From positions 704,501-768,500 of the forward strand of contig LSRY02000044.1 of the NCBI GenBank assembly GCA_001643675.2: 64,000 nt of DNA, written 5' to 3'. The notes beneath the pieces were generated by a model that had not been told where the DNA came from, made no database searches, and saw only the letters and a list, made by a program, of their open reading frames with translations. The translations under genes were made by a program, and so were the position numbers. This document shows, one piece after another, positions 1 through 12,500 of this stretch. The stretch is from Monocercomonoides exilis (Eukaryota; Preaxostyla; Oxymonadida; Polymastigidae). Position 1 is the first letter of the stretch; every line of letters starts with the position of its first letter.

Positions 1-1238
1 ACACAGGAGACTCACAGAAGCCGATCTTGTTGAGGAATGACCTGTGCCGGCTGTTCTGCAAGAGCAATCTTCTATCACGGCTGACAAGACATCTGAAACA
101 GATGAACAGCGATGCACAGCAGGCGATGAAGCTGAAGGACGTGCCGAGCACTCAAAAATCACTCAAAATCACTTCTTCCTCTTCCTCTTCTGCTTCTGCT
201 TCTTCTTCTTCTGCCAACTCATCTTCCTCAGTGGACATTACTCTCTCGACAGAAGTGTATGACATCCTCTTGAAAACAGTTGAGATCATCTCCATCTTTG
301 CCAACAACGACAAGGCAGTTTCTGTTTATCTGTCTAAATCAGACACCCTTCCGCCGCTTTTGGATGAGATTCCGCGCATTCCGGATGCGAACATGCAGCT
401 CAACCTCGTCACGTCCCTCCGCTTTGTGTGCATGAACCAGGATGCGATGGTCTCTTTAGAAGCAGGCGGGGTAATTGATACGCTTGTAGCCTACTTCCGG
501 CTGATGAAAGAGAACTCGAAAGTGCAGAACCAGCTGGTGATGGCAGTGTTTTACTTGTCTCTGCTCTCTCCGCGCCGTTGCGAGCTGTTTGCTGTCAGTG
601 GGGTGATTCCCATTCTGCAGTCGTTTGTGACGTCTGGCTCGGCTGTAGCGCAGCTGGCGCTGACGGTGCTGCTGACAATGCCACGCGCAGGGAGCAGGGG
701 AAGGGCGAAGCTGTGGGAGGCAGACGGGGTTGGCTTCTATCTGTCGCAGATCAACACGCAGAGGAAGACGTATTCGGAGACATCGGTGTTTGAGGTGCTG
801 TCGACGTGGATGTCGTTTGAGAAGGAGAAAGTGGGCACGTGCTTGGCGCAGGAGCAGAATCTGAAGCGTCTTCTTTTGCCGTTCACCAGAGAAAACACCC
901 AGCTGACAGTGAATGAGCTGTCCAAGCTTCTCCCCAATCTGCAGGAGATGCTGTCGATGTCGCCGACTCTGAACACGGCGGTGGGGAAGTGCCACGAAAT
1001 GTGGCTGTATCTGCTCTCTCTCTTCGACGACGCTGTTGTCTGCCAGTCGGCCCTTCTGCTGAACTCGGCTGTGCGTATTGTCAGCCACCTGTATGAGAGG
1101 CATTCATCGCCCAAGGAGCTCATCTCGTCGTACAAACTGTATCCTCTCATGCAGCGCCTGCAGAAGGACCAGCACATCATGGTCGCTGAACTCGCCAGCA
1201 AGCTACTTGTGGCTCTTGGCGCGAATGACGTGATTTAG
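1..1238 (+). CDS. MAP3K-epsilon/Cdc7-like protein kinase, C-terminal ARM region (5' truncated)
   Basis: The reading frame is open from base 3 at the window edge to the TAG at 1236-1238, so only the C-terminal ~410 residues are present and no kinase domain is in view. The visible part is alpha-helical, Armadillo-like, interrupted by a Ser/Ala-rich linker near residues 55-75. It matches from memory the C-terminal ARM part of plant MAP3K-epsilon / fungal Cdc7/SepH kinases. The opening RNDLCRL segment is followed by helices ending in a LxRLxxxL pattern, then repeated ARM units (e.g. GGVIDTLVAYF, SGVIPILQSFV). The final segment has YERHSSPKELI and a LASKLLVALGAND terminus, corresponding to the YEHHPRPKQLI...LLKALH ending of the plant family. 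In that family the kinase acts in cytokinesis/septation signalling; the role here is inferred. Protein family confidence is good; the kinase domain itself must lie upstream of base 1. Confidence 0.8.
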   Translation, partial: TGDSQKPILLRNDLCRLFCKSNLLSRLTRHLKQMNSDAQQAMKLKDVPSTQKSLKITSSSSSSASASSSSANSSSSVDITLSTEVYDILLKTVEIISIFANNDKAVSVYLSKSDTLPPLLDEIPRIPDANMQLNLVTSLRFVCMNQDAMVSLEAGGVIDTLVAYFRLMKENSKVQNQLVMAVFYLSLLSPRRCELFAVSGVIPILQSFVTSGSAVAQLALTVLLTMPRAGSRGRAKLWEADGVGFYLSQINTQRKTYSETSVFEVLSTWMSFEKEKVGTCLAQEQNLKRLLLPFTRENTQLTVNELSKLLPNLQEMLSMSPTLNTAVGKCHEMWLYLLSLFDDAVVCQSALLLNSAVRIVSHLYERHSSPKELISSYKLYPLMQRLQKDQHIMVAELASKLLVALGANDVI

Positions 1239-1757
1239 AACTGGGAAGTGATATTAATAAATTAATGTATAAATAAATAAATAAATAAGTGCAAAAAATT
1301 AATGTGATTGTTCATTTGAAGATGAAGGTTTAACAAGAAGGCATTTTGGAGTTGGCGGACAAGAATATTCAATGAAAGTTCAATTCTTATCTCTTTATTA
1401 TTTATCCCCATCATTTCAATTAGTTAATCTCTGTATTCTCTTTATATTAAAAAGTTGTAATTTTTTATTTATTTATTATAATAATTTTTTCTTTTTAAAT
1501 ATATTTCCTTTAAATTTAATTCGTGCTATATGGACAAAGATATTATGATTTGAGCTTAAATAATTTATTTTTTATTGCATATTCACAATTTGTCTTTAAA
1601 TACTTTGAATATTTGTTAACCTTTTTTTTTAATTAAGTTTTTTCATATCGCATTACTCTTTAATATTTTTTTAGTGTTTTAAAGTTGATAATACAGTACT
1701 TCAAATGAAATTTGAAAAATAATTATCTTTATTGATCAATAACCCCTCATAAAATAT
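1239..1757. other. AT-rich intergenic spacer
   Basis: About 520 bases without a supported gene. Just after the TAG of the upstream gene lie overlapping AATAAA motifs (about 1255-1287), plausible polyadenylation signals. The rest is AT-rich filler leading to the ATG at 1758. Confidence 0.6.
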
Positions 1758-4700
1758 ATGTCTAAATTGGCTGAAAATACAAATTCATTTCCTTTTTTGT
1801 GGAGTTCAAAAGATAGAGCCCAATCAAGACATGCTTTATTTTTAAGAGAAGATGATATGGATTTCCAAAAGCCGGGGATTGATCAATTTCTTCTCAGAAA
1901 AAGAGATGACAAACGTTTTACATTTTTAAAAAATAGACGGAAAACAAACCGAGATAAAAATCTAGTTAACGAAGATTTAAAAAGTAATATATTAGGTTGT
2001 CTTAATGAATTAACATCACCCGTTCCTACCGTTTCAAAGCAAGCTTTAACGTTAATGAAAGAAATGTTTAAAGGTATTTTGCTTTTTTCAATTATAAGTG
2101 TTGAAATTAATTTCATGTTTTCAGATAATGAAAATGCCATAGAAATATTCCTTGATTTTGATGGAGTTTCTGCGATTTCTTCAGTAATTGAAAATACTAC
2201 AGATATATCAATAATTGTGTGCTCGATTTTATATTTAAATTCAAAAATATGTGTTATATTTGTTTATTTTTATTTAAGAATTTATGCATAAAAGTACTGA
2301 GCATTTTATGTATGCATACATCTAGTTCTCATTTATTATAATTATTTTTATTTTTCATTATTTTAATTATAATTGAAATGAATTAACTATTAATATTTAG
2401 GTGTGAAAACATCAAAAGGTTCACGTGCAGTGGGCTTTAGTGGATTAATTCCTCGAGTTCAAAATTACATTCTAAGCTCAATTGACATGGAAGTGCAAAG
2501 TCATGTTTGCAAATTATATAATTTTGAATACATAAATTGCATTCTTTCATTCAGAGTTTGCATTTACTTTCAGCCATTGCCGCAGACAGTGAAGAACTTT
2601 GCAAGATAGTTATTTCAGAAGATCTTATTCAGTTTTGTGTAAAAACAATATTTGATGTATGCAGCGTTAATTCACAACTCTCAAAAAAATATGGATCTTC
2701 AAAAAAAAACATTGAAACATCTTCTCTGAGCACAGTTCAAGCAGCTGAAATTTCAGCATATTATCAAAGTTTGTACGTTATATATTTTTGTATTTTATTT
2801 TGTATGGTATTTTATATTTTTATTAATGTAATATTTTGTAATGAATGGTATTTTGTGAATTTATGCTTCAAATTGTATTATTTGCTGAAGGTCAAATTTT
2901 ACTAAAGAAGAACAATCTGGTGGATGTCAGCATTGAGTATTTGCTGATGACTTTCACTGTGTATAAATCAATGCATAAATTGGATAAAATGAAAACGACT
3001 TATCAGCCATTGATTTGTGCATTGGGATATCTAATTAAGCTCAGCGGAAAACATTTTTATCACGATTCTGTTGCGCTTCTTGGATGCATTTCTATGTTAA
3101 ATTGCACATCTTTAAAAAATGTACGCTTTGCATTAATATTTTTTTAAAGTCAAATTTTTTATTTCACATATATTAAATATTTATATTGTTTTTTTATATC
3201 CATTTATTTATTTACGTTTATGGGTGCATAGAAAATAGCAGATGAAGATATTCTCGGAGAAGTGATAGATATAATGTTGTACCACCAATCTTCCTTCGCA
3301 TCCAATTTTTTCCTGTCATTACTTAATTCATTTGCAGTTTTGGAGCCAAGTAACAGCTTGAAGGTATGAGAAATATTTTGTGAAGTGATTTTGTGATTGA
3401 TCATAGAACTATTGCACCAAAATGAATATATTTTGTAAAAATAAATCAGCGTTTTTTCTTTTTCTTTTTCTTTTTCTTTTTCTCTTTTTAATTTTAATTT
3501 TTATTTTTTCACGTTCGTTTGGATTACTTGAAATTTTTATAATGTTTTCAGAAATACTTCATTTTTCATTTTCATTATCTCTTTTATCACCGTTCACTTA
3601 TAGGATTTATATTCAGACAAATGCTTCTTGCTTCTCCACAACTATCTTCACAGCTCAAACAAGAAAGTTTCTTCATATGCAATTGAGGTCTTGTCAAACC
3701 TGGCTGCTACAAAAAACGCCAAGTGCTCCAAACTGCTTCTGGACTACAAAAGCGCTCTTTTCATCCGCTGTGTCTGTGCTGGCGTTGTTTGCTTGGAAGA
3801 CGACGCTGCGTCGTGTGCAGACTGCATCTCCTTCACACGAGGAAGCAATTCAAGCACGGCAGGCACAGCTTCTTCTTTCTCTATAGCTGCCTCTTCGCCT
3901 GATCTGTACTCTTCTCTTTCCCACCATTTCCTTTCATTCACTGAATACTATCTCGGCTGTGAAAGTGCCGCATTCTTTTTGTTCAATAACGCATGCGACA
4001 CAGCAATTAATGTGTCGACGCTTATTCAATGCAAAGCGCACGTCGCCTTGTGCAATATCCTTCGTTATCTCCATGCAGAGCCTTGCCACAAAGCACTGCT
4101 GACTCTGCGCCATTTCTTTCGCTTTGCTGCGAGAATCGAAGAAGACGAACGAAGTGACATTGAACAGCTGCGCATGGTACTGCGCTGCAACTCAGCTGGA
4201 CGTTCGATTGCAACAGAAAGCGAAGACGGGAGAAAGAGGGAAAACACAAGAGATTGTTCAGAAGAGATGAGTGCGGATGAGGATGATGAGTTGAAGGAAA
4301 AGAAACAAGAGCGTGACGCAAAAAAGTGTTTTGCTGGAGCAACAAGAATGGAAGATGAAGGTAAAACTTCAGCAATGCAACAAGATGTTGAATACGTTTC
4401 TTGCTTCTCATCTTCACAAATACAAAGCATTCACCCTTCATCAAACGTTAATACATTAGCATTATCAAATCCTTCTATTCCATCATCTTCATTGCTTTCT
4501 CCGTTTGTGCCTGCATCTGTCTCTTCTTCTTCTCCTTCTTCTCAATTTCCATCAAGGGATAGTTATCATGGAGCTGTTCAAGCCAAAACTGAGAAGGAAG
4601 AAGAAAATGATTCTGAAAGTTGTAGTGAATCTGATACTTCTTGTTCTTCTTCAAATGCAAGTTGTTGCCATGACTGCAATAATGAGTATGACGATGAAGA

Positions 4701-5058
4701 AGAAGATGATGATAGGGAGAGTGCTAAAAAATGCATGATCGAGTCTGTGAATTTTGGATTAAGAGAAAAAAGTGGTGAGAATGAAAGCGTTCTTGACTTG
4801 CTTCAAACAACGATGCAGAAGTTGCTTAGCGATTTAGAGATCAACGGAAGATGGAGAGAAATAGAAAAGTTTCAATCATCAAAGCACGATACTATTAAAA
4901 ACATTGCAAACGAAATTATGACGAAATATTTGAGTTCCATCTTTGAAAACGATGAAAACGAAGAAAACGAAGAAAAAGAAGAAGGTGAAGATTTGGACGG
5001 AGATCTTATTGTTGATGACATTTCAAACAAGATTAGATGTGGCACAGCAAGTGCCTGA
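1758..5058 (+). CDS. ARM-repeat protein with importin-alpha-like basic N-terminus, 7 exons
   Basis: Proposed exons: 1758-2073, 2125-2250, 2401-2504, 2555-2768, 2891-3120, 3232-3363, 3604-5058. All introns are GT-AG, phases are mutually compatible, and the sum is 2577 nt (858 residues plus TGA), which strongly supports the model. The N-terminus carries a basic run (FLLRKRDDKR ... KNRRKTNRDK), reminiscent of the importin-beta-binding (IBB) domain, followed by Armadillo-like helices (QALTLMKEMF, IEVLSNLAATKNAKC). The last exon has a long acidic and Ser-rich tail from about residue 560, including EEEDDD and ENEENEEKEE runs. An IBB-like start plus ARM repeats suggests an importin-alpha relative or other ARM adaptor, but repeats are divergent and the acidic tail is atypical, so transport function is not established. 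The third and fourth intron boundaries rest on phase and splice motifs only. Introns of 50-51 nt are typical of the window; those of 122-240 nt are longer and could hide small exons. Confidence 0.75.
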
Positions 5059-5508
5059 CACTTCTATGCTGATGAAATTATGTCTTTTAAGTAATGCAAA
5101 ATTCCATTTAAAGAACATGGATGTAAATTAGATTATACTGCAATGGAAGGTTTCAATGAAACTTTTAAAAAGATTCTTTTAAACGCAAATGTATAGAATT
5201 GATAATAGCGTGATTAGTTCTCATACAAAACAACACATTATTTGAAATATAGCAAACTTTTTTATGAAATAACCATTTATTTTGTATAAACTTTCAAATG
5301 TTTTAAAGTTTTAATGTTGAATCAGTTGAAATTTATAAAAAATAATAATAATGAAATACTTATAAATCTTCAAAGAAATGTCATTGCTAATTTCATTATA
5401 ATGATTTTATTTCAGTAAACATGAAGGTTATTTTTTTAGAAATATTTTTTTGAACATATTTTGTGCTTTGAACCAATTTTTTCAATAAAAATTAAGTAAA
5501 AAAATATG
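5059..5508. other. AT-rich 3' spacer
   Basis: No coding signal. A-rich and T-rich tracts only, between the ARM-protein stop and the foldback repeat. Confidence 0.6.
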
Positions 5509-6157
5509 TTTTTTTTTTTTTTCGTTAAATTTGAAAGGACTTTTACCAGCCAACCAGGCAACACCTATGAAATCGGGGACATGTTTCAAATAGTTTTCAC
5601 CAAGATCTATCTATTTTTAATATTTTTTAATAAACAAATTTTTCGTAATATTTTTTCTCATTTCATTTTTTAACAACAAGTTAAAAAAAAAATGTAAATT
5701 TCTTTGAAAATATAATGAAATGCTAAAAATAAAAATAGAATATGTGAATTAAACTCTTTCATAATGATGTGTTTTTAAAAATTAAGTTATTCAATTGTCG
5801 ATTTAACATTAACACATCAGAATTTCAAAATTGGAATTACCGATTTTTTCGAGTTGTGACCATTTAGTAACTCAAGATAAACACTTAAAAAATTGGAACA
5901 AAAATCATGATGAAAGAGTTTAATTCACATATTCTATTTTTATTTTTAGCATTTCATTATATTTTCAAAGAAATTTACATTTTTTTTTTAACTTGTTGTT
6001 AAAAAATGAAATGAGAAAAAATATTACGAAAAATTTGTTTATTAAAAAATATTAAAAATAGATAGATCTTGGTGAAAACTATTTGAAACATGTCCCCGAT
6101 TTCATAGGTGTTGCCTGGTTGGCTGGTAAAAGTCCTTTCAAATTTAACAGAAAAAAA

Positions 6158-6166
<9 letters not shown>
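5509..6166. repeat. Foldback element: two ~255-bp near-identical inverted arms
   Basis: Left arm 5509-5762 and right arm 5910-6166 are reverse complements with only a few differences. They share, for example, AATCGGGGACATGTTTC in the left arm and its complement in the right, and the poly-A/poly-T stretches also correspond. The loop is about 147 bp (5763-5909). The outer ends are T14 on the left and A16 on the right. No ORF is present. The structure resembles a foldback/MITE-type non-autonomous element, or a recent inverted duplication. I cannot identify a target-site duplication because both flanks are low complexity. Confidence 0.85.

Positions 6167-6194
<28 letters not shown>
6167..6194. 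repeat. (GA)n microsatellite
   Basis: Fourteen GA units directly abut the poly-A end of the foldback element. Similar, longer GA tracts occur at 61.85 kb. Confidence 0.9.
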
Positions 6195-6197
<3 letters not shown>

Positions 6198-7182
6198 TTT
6201 CTTTATGTGCGGGAAGCAAAAACTCAATACAAACTGTAGTAAAAATGTGTTAAACTTATAAAAAAAGTTTTTTGAAGAACTGAAAGCCAATCAGCGCTTT
6301 TCTGAAGTTGGCAAGCAAAAACAAAAAAATGTTCATGCAAAATATATATATATATATATCATTTTAAAGATGACACGCTGTAAATGCAAATTGGGAAATA
6401 ATGAATTCAACGATTATATAAAAGTATAATATGACCTGCAGAATCAATTTTCTTTTATGAAATTGTTCACAAGCGGATGTTTTCCTAATTCATAGGGACA
6501 CTTGATTCTAATTTCTTTTTTGCATTGAGATTAAAAAACGAATTTTTACACTTTAATAAAACAACAATCAACGAAAAAATACGTATTTGATATTGTATCT
6601 ATTTCAACACAGTAGCTTTGACATTATCACAAAAAGGAGTGTTTTGTTCATCTTTGCATTATATGCAAAAAAGAAAAGATGGATTTCTTTATATTTCACA
6701 TTATGATGATTCTTTTTGATTTCATATTTTTTCCAATCAAAATTATCGAATAAACAAGTTGTCGCAAATACTTGAAATCAGTTTTAGGTTTTTTCAGAAA
6801 TCATTTATGAACTTTTCTGTCTTTCTATTTCCCTTTGTGGAAAATCTATTGGTTTGAGAGAAACCAGGAAGTTCAATGTTTTTAAAATACGAATAAAAAG
6901 GAAATAATTGCAAATTCGATGGCTACCGACTAAATCATCGAAAAAGATTTCAAACCAGATGAGTTTGTTAAATAAAAACTGCTTTGTTTTTAAAAAATAT
7001 TATTAACCTTTTTGAGACCCATTAGAATTTTGTTACAAATTCAAATAAAGATTGCTTTTATACTGAAATATCACAAGAAAATGTTTCACACTGAACTTTT
7101 CGTATTATTGCATCTTCTTGTTTCAATTTATCCCTTCATTTTTTCAAGATTAAATAAATTCAGTCGTTGATCTGATGTATTA
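6195..7182. other. AT-rich spacer, nothing recognised
   Basis: About 1 kb of AT-rich sequence with a short (TA)n run near 6345-6358. No supported gene, RNA or repeat. Confidence 0.5.
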
Positions 7183-8500
7183 CAATGGAAACTTCTGAAC
7201 GCATTTTTTCTAATCTCCTCAACCGAATAATTGAGTCATCTGATTACCGCTTGCTTTCATCGCCTTCGAAAAAATATTAGAAATAAAAAAGAAATATTCA
7301 GTTTCGTAGAAGACTGAAGTGGGATCGCATGCCATCTCCAATAAAGCTTGGGAAAGGGGAATGGCTGCGTTGAAGGCAAAGCATCAAATTGGTGTATCTG
7401 GTCGGCCTTCGATTGTAGCGAGAAAACAACTTGAAACTGTTGAAAATCAAGCTGTTGCTTTTCTTTCGGTACAAAAAAAAATCAGACAAAAAGACATGCA
7501 TGCTATAGTTATGAAACTTGAATTTTTAATTATCCATCAATTTTGACTTATACAAATTCAGGAGGTTTTGATTTCAGATCGTGAAAGAGGGGAAGAAAGA
7601 AAAGAAGTGAATTCGAAATTTGAATATGATTTGATCTAAAGGAGCGAAGTTCCAATGGAAAGTCTATAAAGACACATAGAAATTGCAAAAATCAACGCGC
7701 AATCTCATGAGACTGCATATGCATGGTTCGAAAAATTGACAACTGCCATTTCATCTAAAAAAACAAGTTCCTCCAATATCTGATATTTTGATAAATCTTC
7801 ATTAAGAATTGGGAATGGAACAGAGAAATTAGTGGTCTGCTAAAAAAATAAAATTCCACCCTCTCCTTCTCAGTTGCCAAAAACAGAAAACGCAACTATT
7901 TGTATATGTGCATGTGCTCACCGATCACATTTTCCTCATATAATGATTTTCCTCCCGAAAAACGATACCACAGAAATTTTCTTTTAGGTCTTTAATTAAT
8001 ATTTCTTTGATAGGTTCATCATCAAATTGAATCACTTCGGATTTGTTAAGATTTATTATGATTTAGAATTTGTTTTCTTTAATTTCCGATAAACTGAAAA
8101 TGTCCCAATCAAAAAGCGACTTTTTTATTAAAAAATCACAGATCTCACGATGATCCAAAAATTCTAGTTTTTGCAGAAAAACCAATATTATTATCGAGTT
8201 TTTCCACCCAAAATGATACACTTTATCCAACCTTGCAACTATTGCGTGCTCTCCAGATTCAGACAAGTTTCACAAAACTCTTTTGTTGCACCCACTCATT
8301 TTTCGACTTCTTCGTATCGTAAAGCTTTGGCTGATGTTTTTCCATAATCTTTATCCGCAACAAATTATTGTTCAGAGAGAAAAACAGCATTTCTGTACAC
8401 AGGAGTTTATCCAGTAGCAGCTGCACATGTGCTTTCTTGTGTGAGCTGTTCGATTCAAAATATTTTGTGGATCTATATGTGGGAAATAAAACTAGTACCA
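7183..8500 (+). pseudogene. Decayed pogo/Tigger-like transposase relic
   Basis: From the ATG at 7183 short coding-like pieces appear in shifting frames. METSERIFSNLLNRII is followed by a stop. Then GVSGRPSIVARKQLETVE (7390-7445) resembles the helix-turn-helix/GRP hinge of pogo-type transposases. Next is SHETAYAWFEKLTTAI (near 7710). Around 7870-7960 a piece reading TENATICICACAHRSHFPH resembles the segment that precedes the first conserved region of pogo DDE domains. Many stops and frame changes separate the pieces. No intact DDE triad or terminal repeats are visible, and sequence beyond about 8050 is only weakly coding-like. It differs from the two better-preserved pogo-like elements at 38.6-41.9 kb. 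Identification is tentative. Confidence 0.35.
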
Positions 8501-9598
8501 ATTATGAGACCACAACAAACAAGTTTTCTACTTAGGGAACAACATGCATTTGAAAGACTATTATATGAAAGCGTGTGACCTATTTATAAAAAATTCTTTT
8601 GATAATAACTGTGCATCAGAAAATCATCCATTCCCAAAAAAAAAATGAATTTCAAAAATAATCACACATATTGATTTAAAAATGATTTATCATATTTTTT
8701 AGTCTCAATGAATAAATGAACGAATCAATCAATCAAACGTCTTATTTCTGTTCATGCATTATTATACAAAATACATAATTTTCATAATCAAAAGCAATGA
8801 TATGGAAAAATCAACCAAAAAGCGGATCAAGGAAATCAAACATTTGAAATGCAAAAAAGAAATTGTGATCGAATTATTGCACTTTTGACAAAAACAAGCA
8901 GCAAAAATAGATTGGCGAAAAAAAAAAGAATAATTGTGAGGAAAATTGACAAAAAAGTCAACGGAATTCCTGAAGATCTCAGCAAAAAAACAAAGACAAA
9001 GACAAAAACAAAATAACAAACAAATAAAAAGAAAGCGAAATGTCAGAAACATAGATAAATAGATGCATACAATAATGTTGAATTGTAATCTTCAAAAAGA
9101 AATATATTTCGATGTGAATAAGAAAGATCAATGCCACAAAAAAATATTTACAGCAATTATCTAAAAAAAAACAAAAAAAAAAAAAAAAAAAGAAAGAAAA
9201 ACAAGATTCATCAATCACCATTCAAAAACAAAAACTGTTTTGCTTGCGAAAAAGTCAAACAAACTGGACAAAACGAAAGCATTCGCATTTCAAACACTCT
9301 CCAAGAAAGATCTTCGTCAATCATCAAATCAAAAATTGTAACTGCATATCAATTCTTGTTGAATCGTTAAACATCAACAAACAAATAAATAAATTAAAGA
9401 ACCTAAAAAATCACAAAAAAAAAAAAAAAAATAAAAATAAAAAAATAAAAAAAAAATACATATTATGACAATAATCATTTTTAAAACTGAATATTTATCC
9501 GATATTAAAAAAAAAAAAAATCACTCTTTAATTTCAATACATAAATAAATCCTTACAAAACACATTGTAAAAAACAAATTACAAAAATAGAGTGAATG
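8501..9598. other. AT-rich low-complexity spacer
   Basis: Dominated by A-runs and simple AAAAC/AAAT repeats (for example 9160-9200 and 9415-9460). Open frames here are lysine- or phenylalanine-rich artefacts of composition. This is the 3' flank of the receptor-like gene on the minus strand. Confidence 0.5.
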
Positions 9599-12500
9599 CT
9601 ATTTGCCATTACGAGCCACCTCTTCCCCAACATCTTCCTTTCCCTCTTCTTTCATCGCTCTCTCCACTTCGCAAATTCCCTGTACTGCCATGTTTCTCAC
9701 TTCACCACAATCACCACGACCACCACCACCATCATCGTATGTTTCCCCTTCCTCAATGATCGAGTCCGAAATCGTCAGAATCGCTGCTCCTGCTGGAAAG
9801 CGTTGAATGAACTCTCGCTTCAAATCTGCCAAGCCCATCCGCTCTGCTGCTTCTCGCGATGTGCAACAACGTACAATTCCTCCCAACGACGATCTCTCAA
9901 TCAAACACATATTCGGCAGCTCCCCTTCTTTTATCTTCCATCCTGCCACCTCTGCCGAATACTCCCCAAACGGAATCTGCAAACTCAGGCACTCCCATAG
10001 CATTATCCCAATCGAGAACACAACTGACTGCCTTGTTGCTTCCATATTCTTGTTCCCCAGCAGCTCTGGCGCCTTCCACCTCAAGCACTCCTTCCAGTTG
10101 TCCGGTTCATCCTCAAACGCCGGAGATGGCACAGACTCTCTATCATCATTGCTCACAGACGAGCAGTCTGATGTGGAGGCTGACGAGATGGATGATGAAT
10201 CAGAGTCATCATCTGATGAACAGTCCGAATGAAGCGCAATGCTGATTACCATCCCTTCCCCAAACAGCACAATATGCGGACTCAGATTCTCCAGAGAGGA
10301 AAGCGGAACTTCCATTTCATCAAATGAGTGGAGTGCCCCATTCGCCACCCAGAACAGAACAAGAGCTGATGTCATCTCTCTCTGTTCAAGACTCTCAATT
10401 TCCATCTCCTTCTTCTCGTTCCGCCCATGCAGCAGCATGAACAGCGAATCTCTCAAGTCCACAATCAGCTTCTCAAATGGAGATGAACAGGCCATCGCAT
10501 CCACCAGATTCGACATCGATGAGGTAGTTGGACTCACATCTTCAATTTGCACATATGAGGTTTCTGTGCCTGTGGATGAGAGGGATAGCGATGGTGATCT
10601 CTTCCTCAACTCTTCAACCTCCTCCTCTTCTTCCTTTTCATCAACCTTCTCCAGTGCCCAATCAGGAATCTTGCCCGAATCCTTTCCAAGAATATATTCA
10701 GTGGAGCCACTCTCAGCCAACAAATACTCTTCTGATTCAGAATGCACCATTGTCTTCACAAACACTCTCTTCTTTGCGTTCTCTTCGTTCTTCTTCTCTG
10801 CTCTCCTCCACTGCTCCTCATGTGACATATCCATCGTCACCATCTCAAACGCCTTCGGATCCTTCTTGATGTTGTCATCAACAATCTCTTTGTATTTTTT
10901 CGCCTCTTCCTTTGCCTTTCTCCACCGAACAACAAAAATTACAAATCCTATTAGAACAACCAATAATATCACAACCAACACAACAACAATGATAATCCAA
11001 TAAGATTTCCCTTCTTTTCCTCCTTCAACAATCCTTTCATCTCCTTTTGCCTTTGATTCAATCTCACTTTTGTTCTTCAGTATAATTGATCCTGTTGATG
11101 CTGGAGATTCTGTGTTTCCAAACAAAATATACATACTCACTTCTATTTCATCTCCATAATTGCTAATGAAATCTTTTGCCACACTTCCCTCAACTTCTCT
11201 TTCTGAAAGGAATCCATTTGAATCAAAATCATGTTTTTCAATCTCTTTCTCTTCTCCAAGACTCTTCACAATTGAAAATGAAAGATTGCATGGAATAAGA
11301 AGCATCCCTTTGAATGTCAGCTTCATTCTGTTTGCTTCTTCTTTTGTTTCCACACTCTCCAACACAGGAATAAAGAATGATGAATCTCTCTCAGAAGCAA
11401 TCCCTTCAAAACTGCACCCTTCATTCAACATCCAAAGTGATGTATTTGGCAAAACTCCATCTCCTCCTTTCAAACTCATCACATTCAATGTTCCTGAATC
11501 TGAGCAGATGATATTTCTTCTCAATGATGGATATCCTTCAATGAATGGATTGTTGTTCTCAAATCTTCCATCATTAACAGTCATTTCCCTTCCACTCATT
11601 GTGATTCCACCTTCTGGTGAATTCGAGATTGTTGTGTCTTTCATCATCACAGAACTCTTCACAACATCCACAAGAGATCCATCCCATTTGCAAATATCTT
11701 CTTCTGTATTTGAATTCTTTTCATTTTTCCCCTTAGAATTCCCATTAAAAATGCAACTGTCCATTTTCACATCCAAACAATCCTCCAATTTCATCAATTT
11801 GCCTTTTGTGGTCTTTGAACTAACTCCACCCATTGTGCAATTTGTCAACTGAATTGTCTTTTTCATTGTCAGGCAAGATATCAATGATTCTTCATTTCCT
11901 TCAACTGAAATGTTTTCTGCGTTGAAATCCTTGGTTGTTAATTGCCCGCATTCCTTTATATTTATCAAAGAAGTTTTTATTGTTGAATTGCTGATCTCAA
12001 ACAGATAAATCACTGATGGAAGTGATGATGATAGATATATTGAAGATTTTTGAAGAATGAGATTTGATATTGTGCATCCATCAAGTTGTAATTCTCCTTT
12101 TCTCATCTGAATGATGTGAAATGGAATGTTTGCATATTCTGCATTTCCTTCTTCATTAGATTGTTTTGAACTGAATGAACAATTTATTATCTCAAGAATT
12201 CCTCCTTCGGGTGATATTAGTGATTCGTGAGAAGAAATGAAATACGAATTAAACACAAAATTCACTCTCACCAACGATACAGTTTCTCTTGTTGAAATCA
12301 AAGAATCCTTTGTTCTTTCAATGTTTGATTTCACTTCAACTTTGCACATTTCTCTGTTCTTCGAACTCAGACTCATCTCCTCCAGATTTATTTCTCTTCC
12401 AATCACACTCTCTTCAACAATGAATATTTGGCTCACATATTCAGATGTCAAATGCACAAGCCCATGCTCAATTGAATAGCATGGAAGATCATTTGTTCCA

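Noticed and set aside
8762-9221. Hydrophobic minus-strand frames resembling membrane peptides.
   Set aside because: Phe/Leu/Ser-rich composition follows directly from A-rich spacer DNA. No other support.
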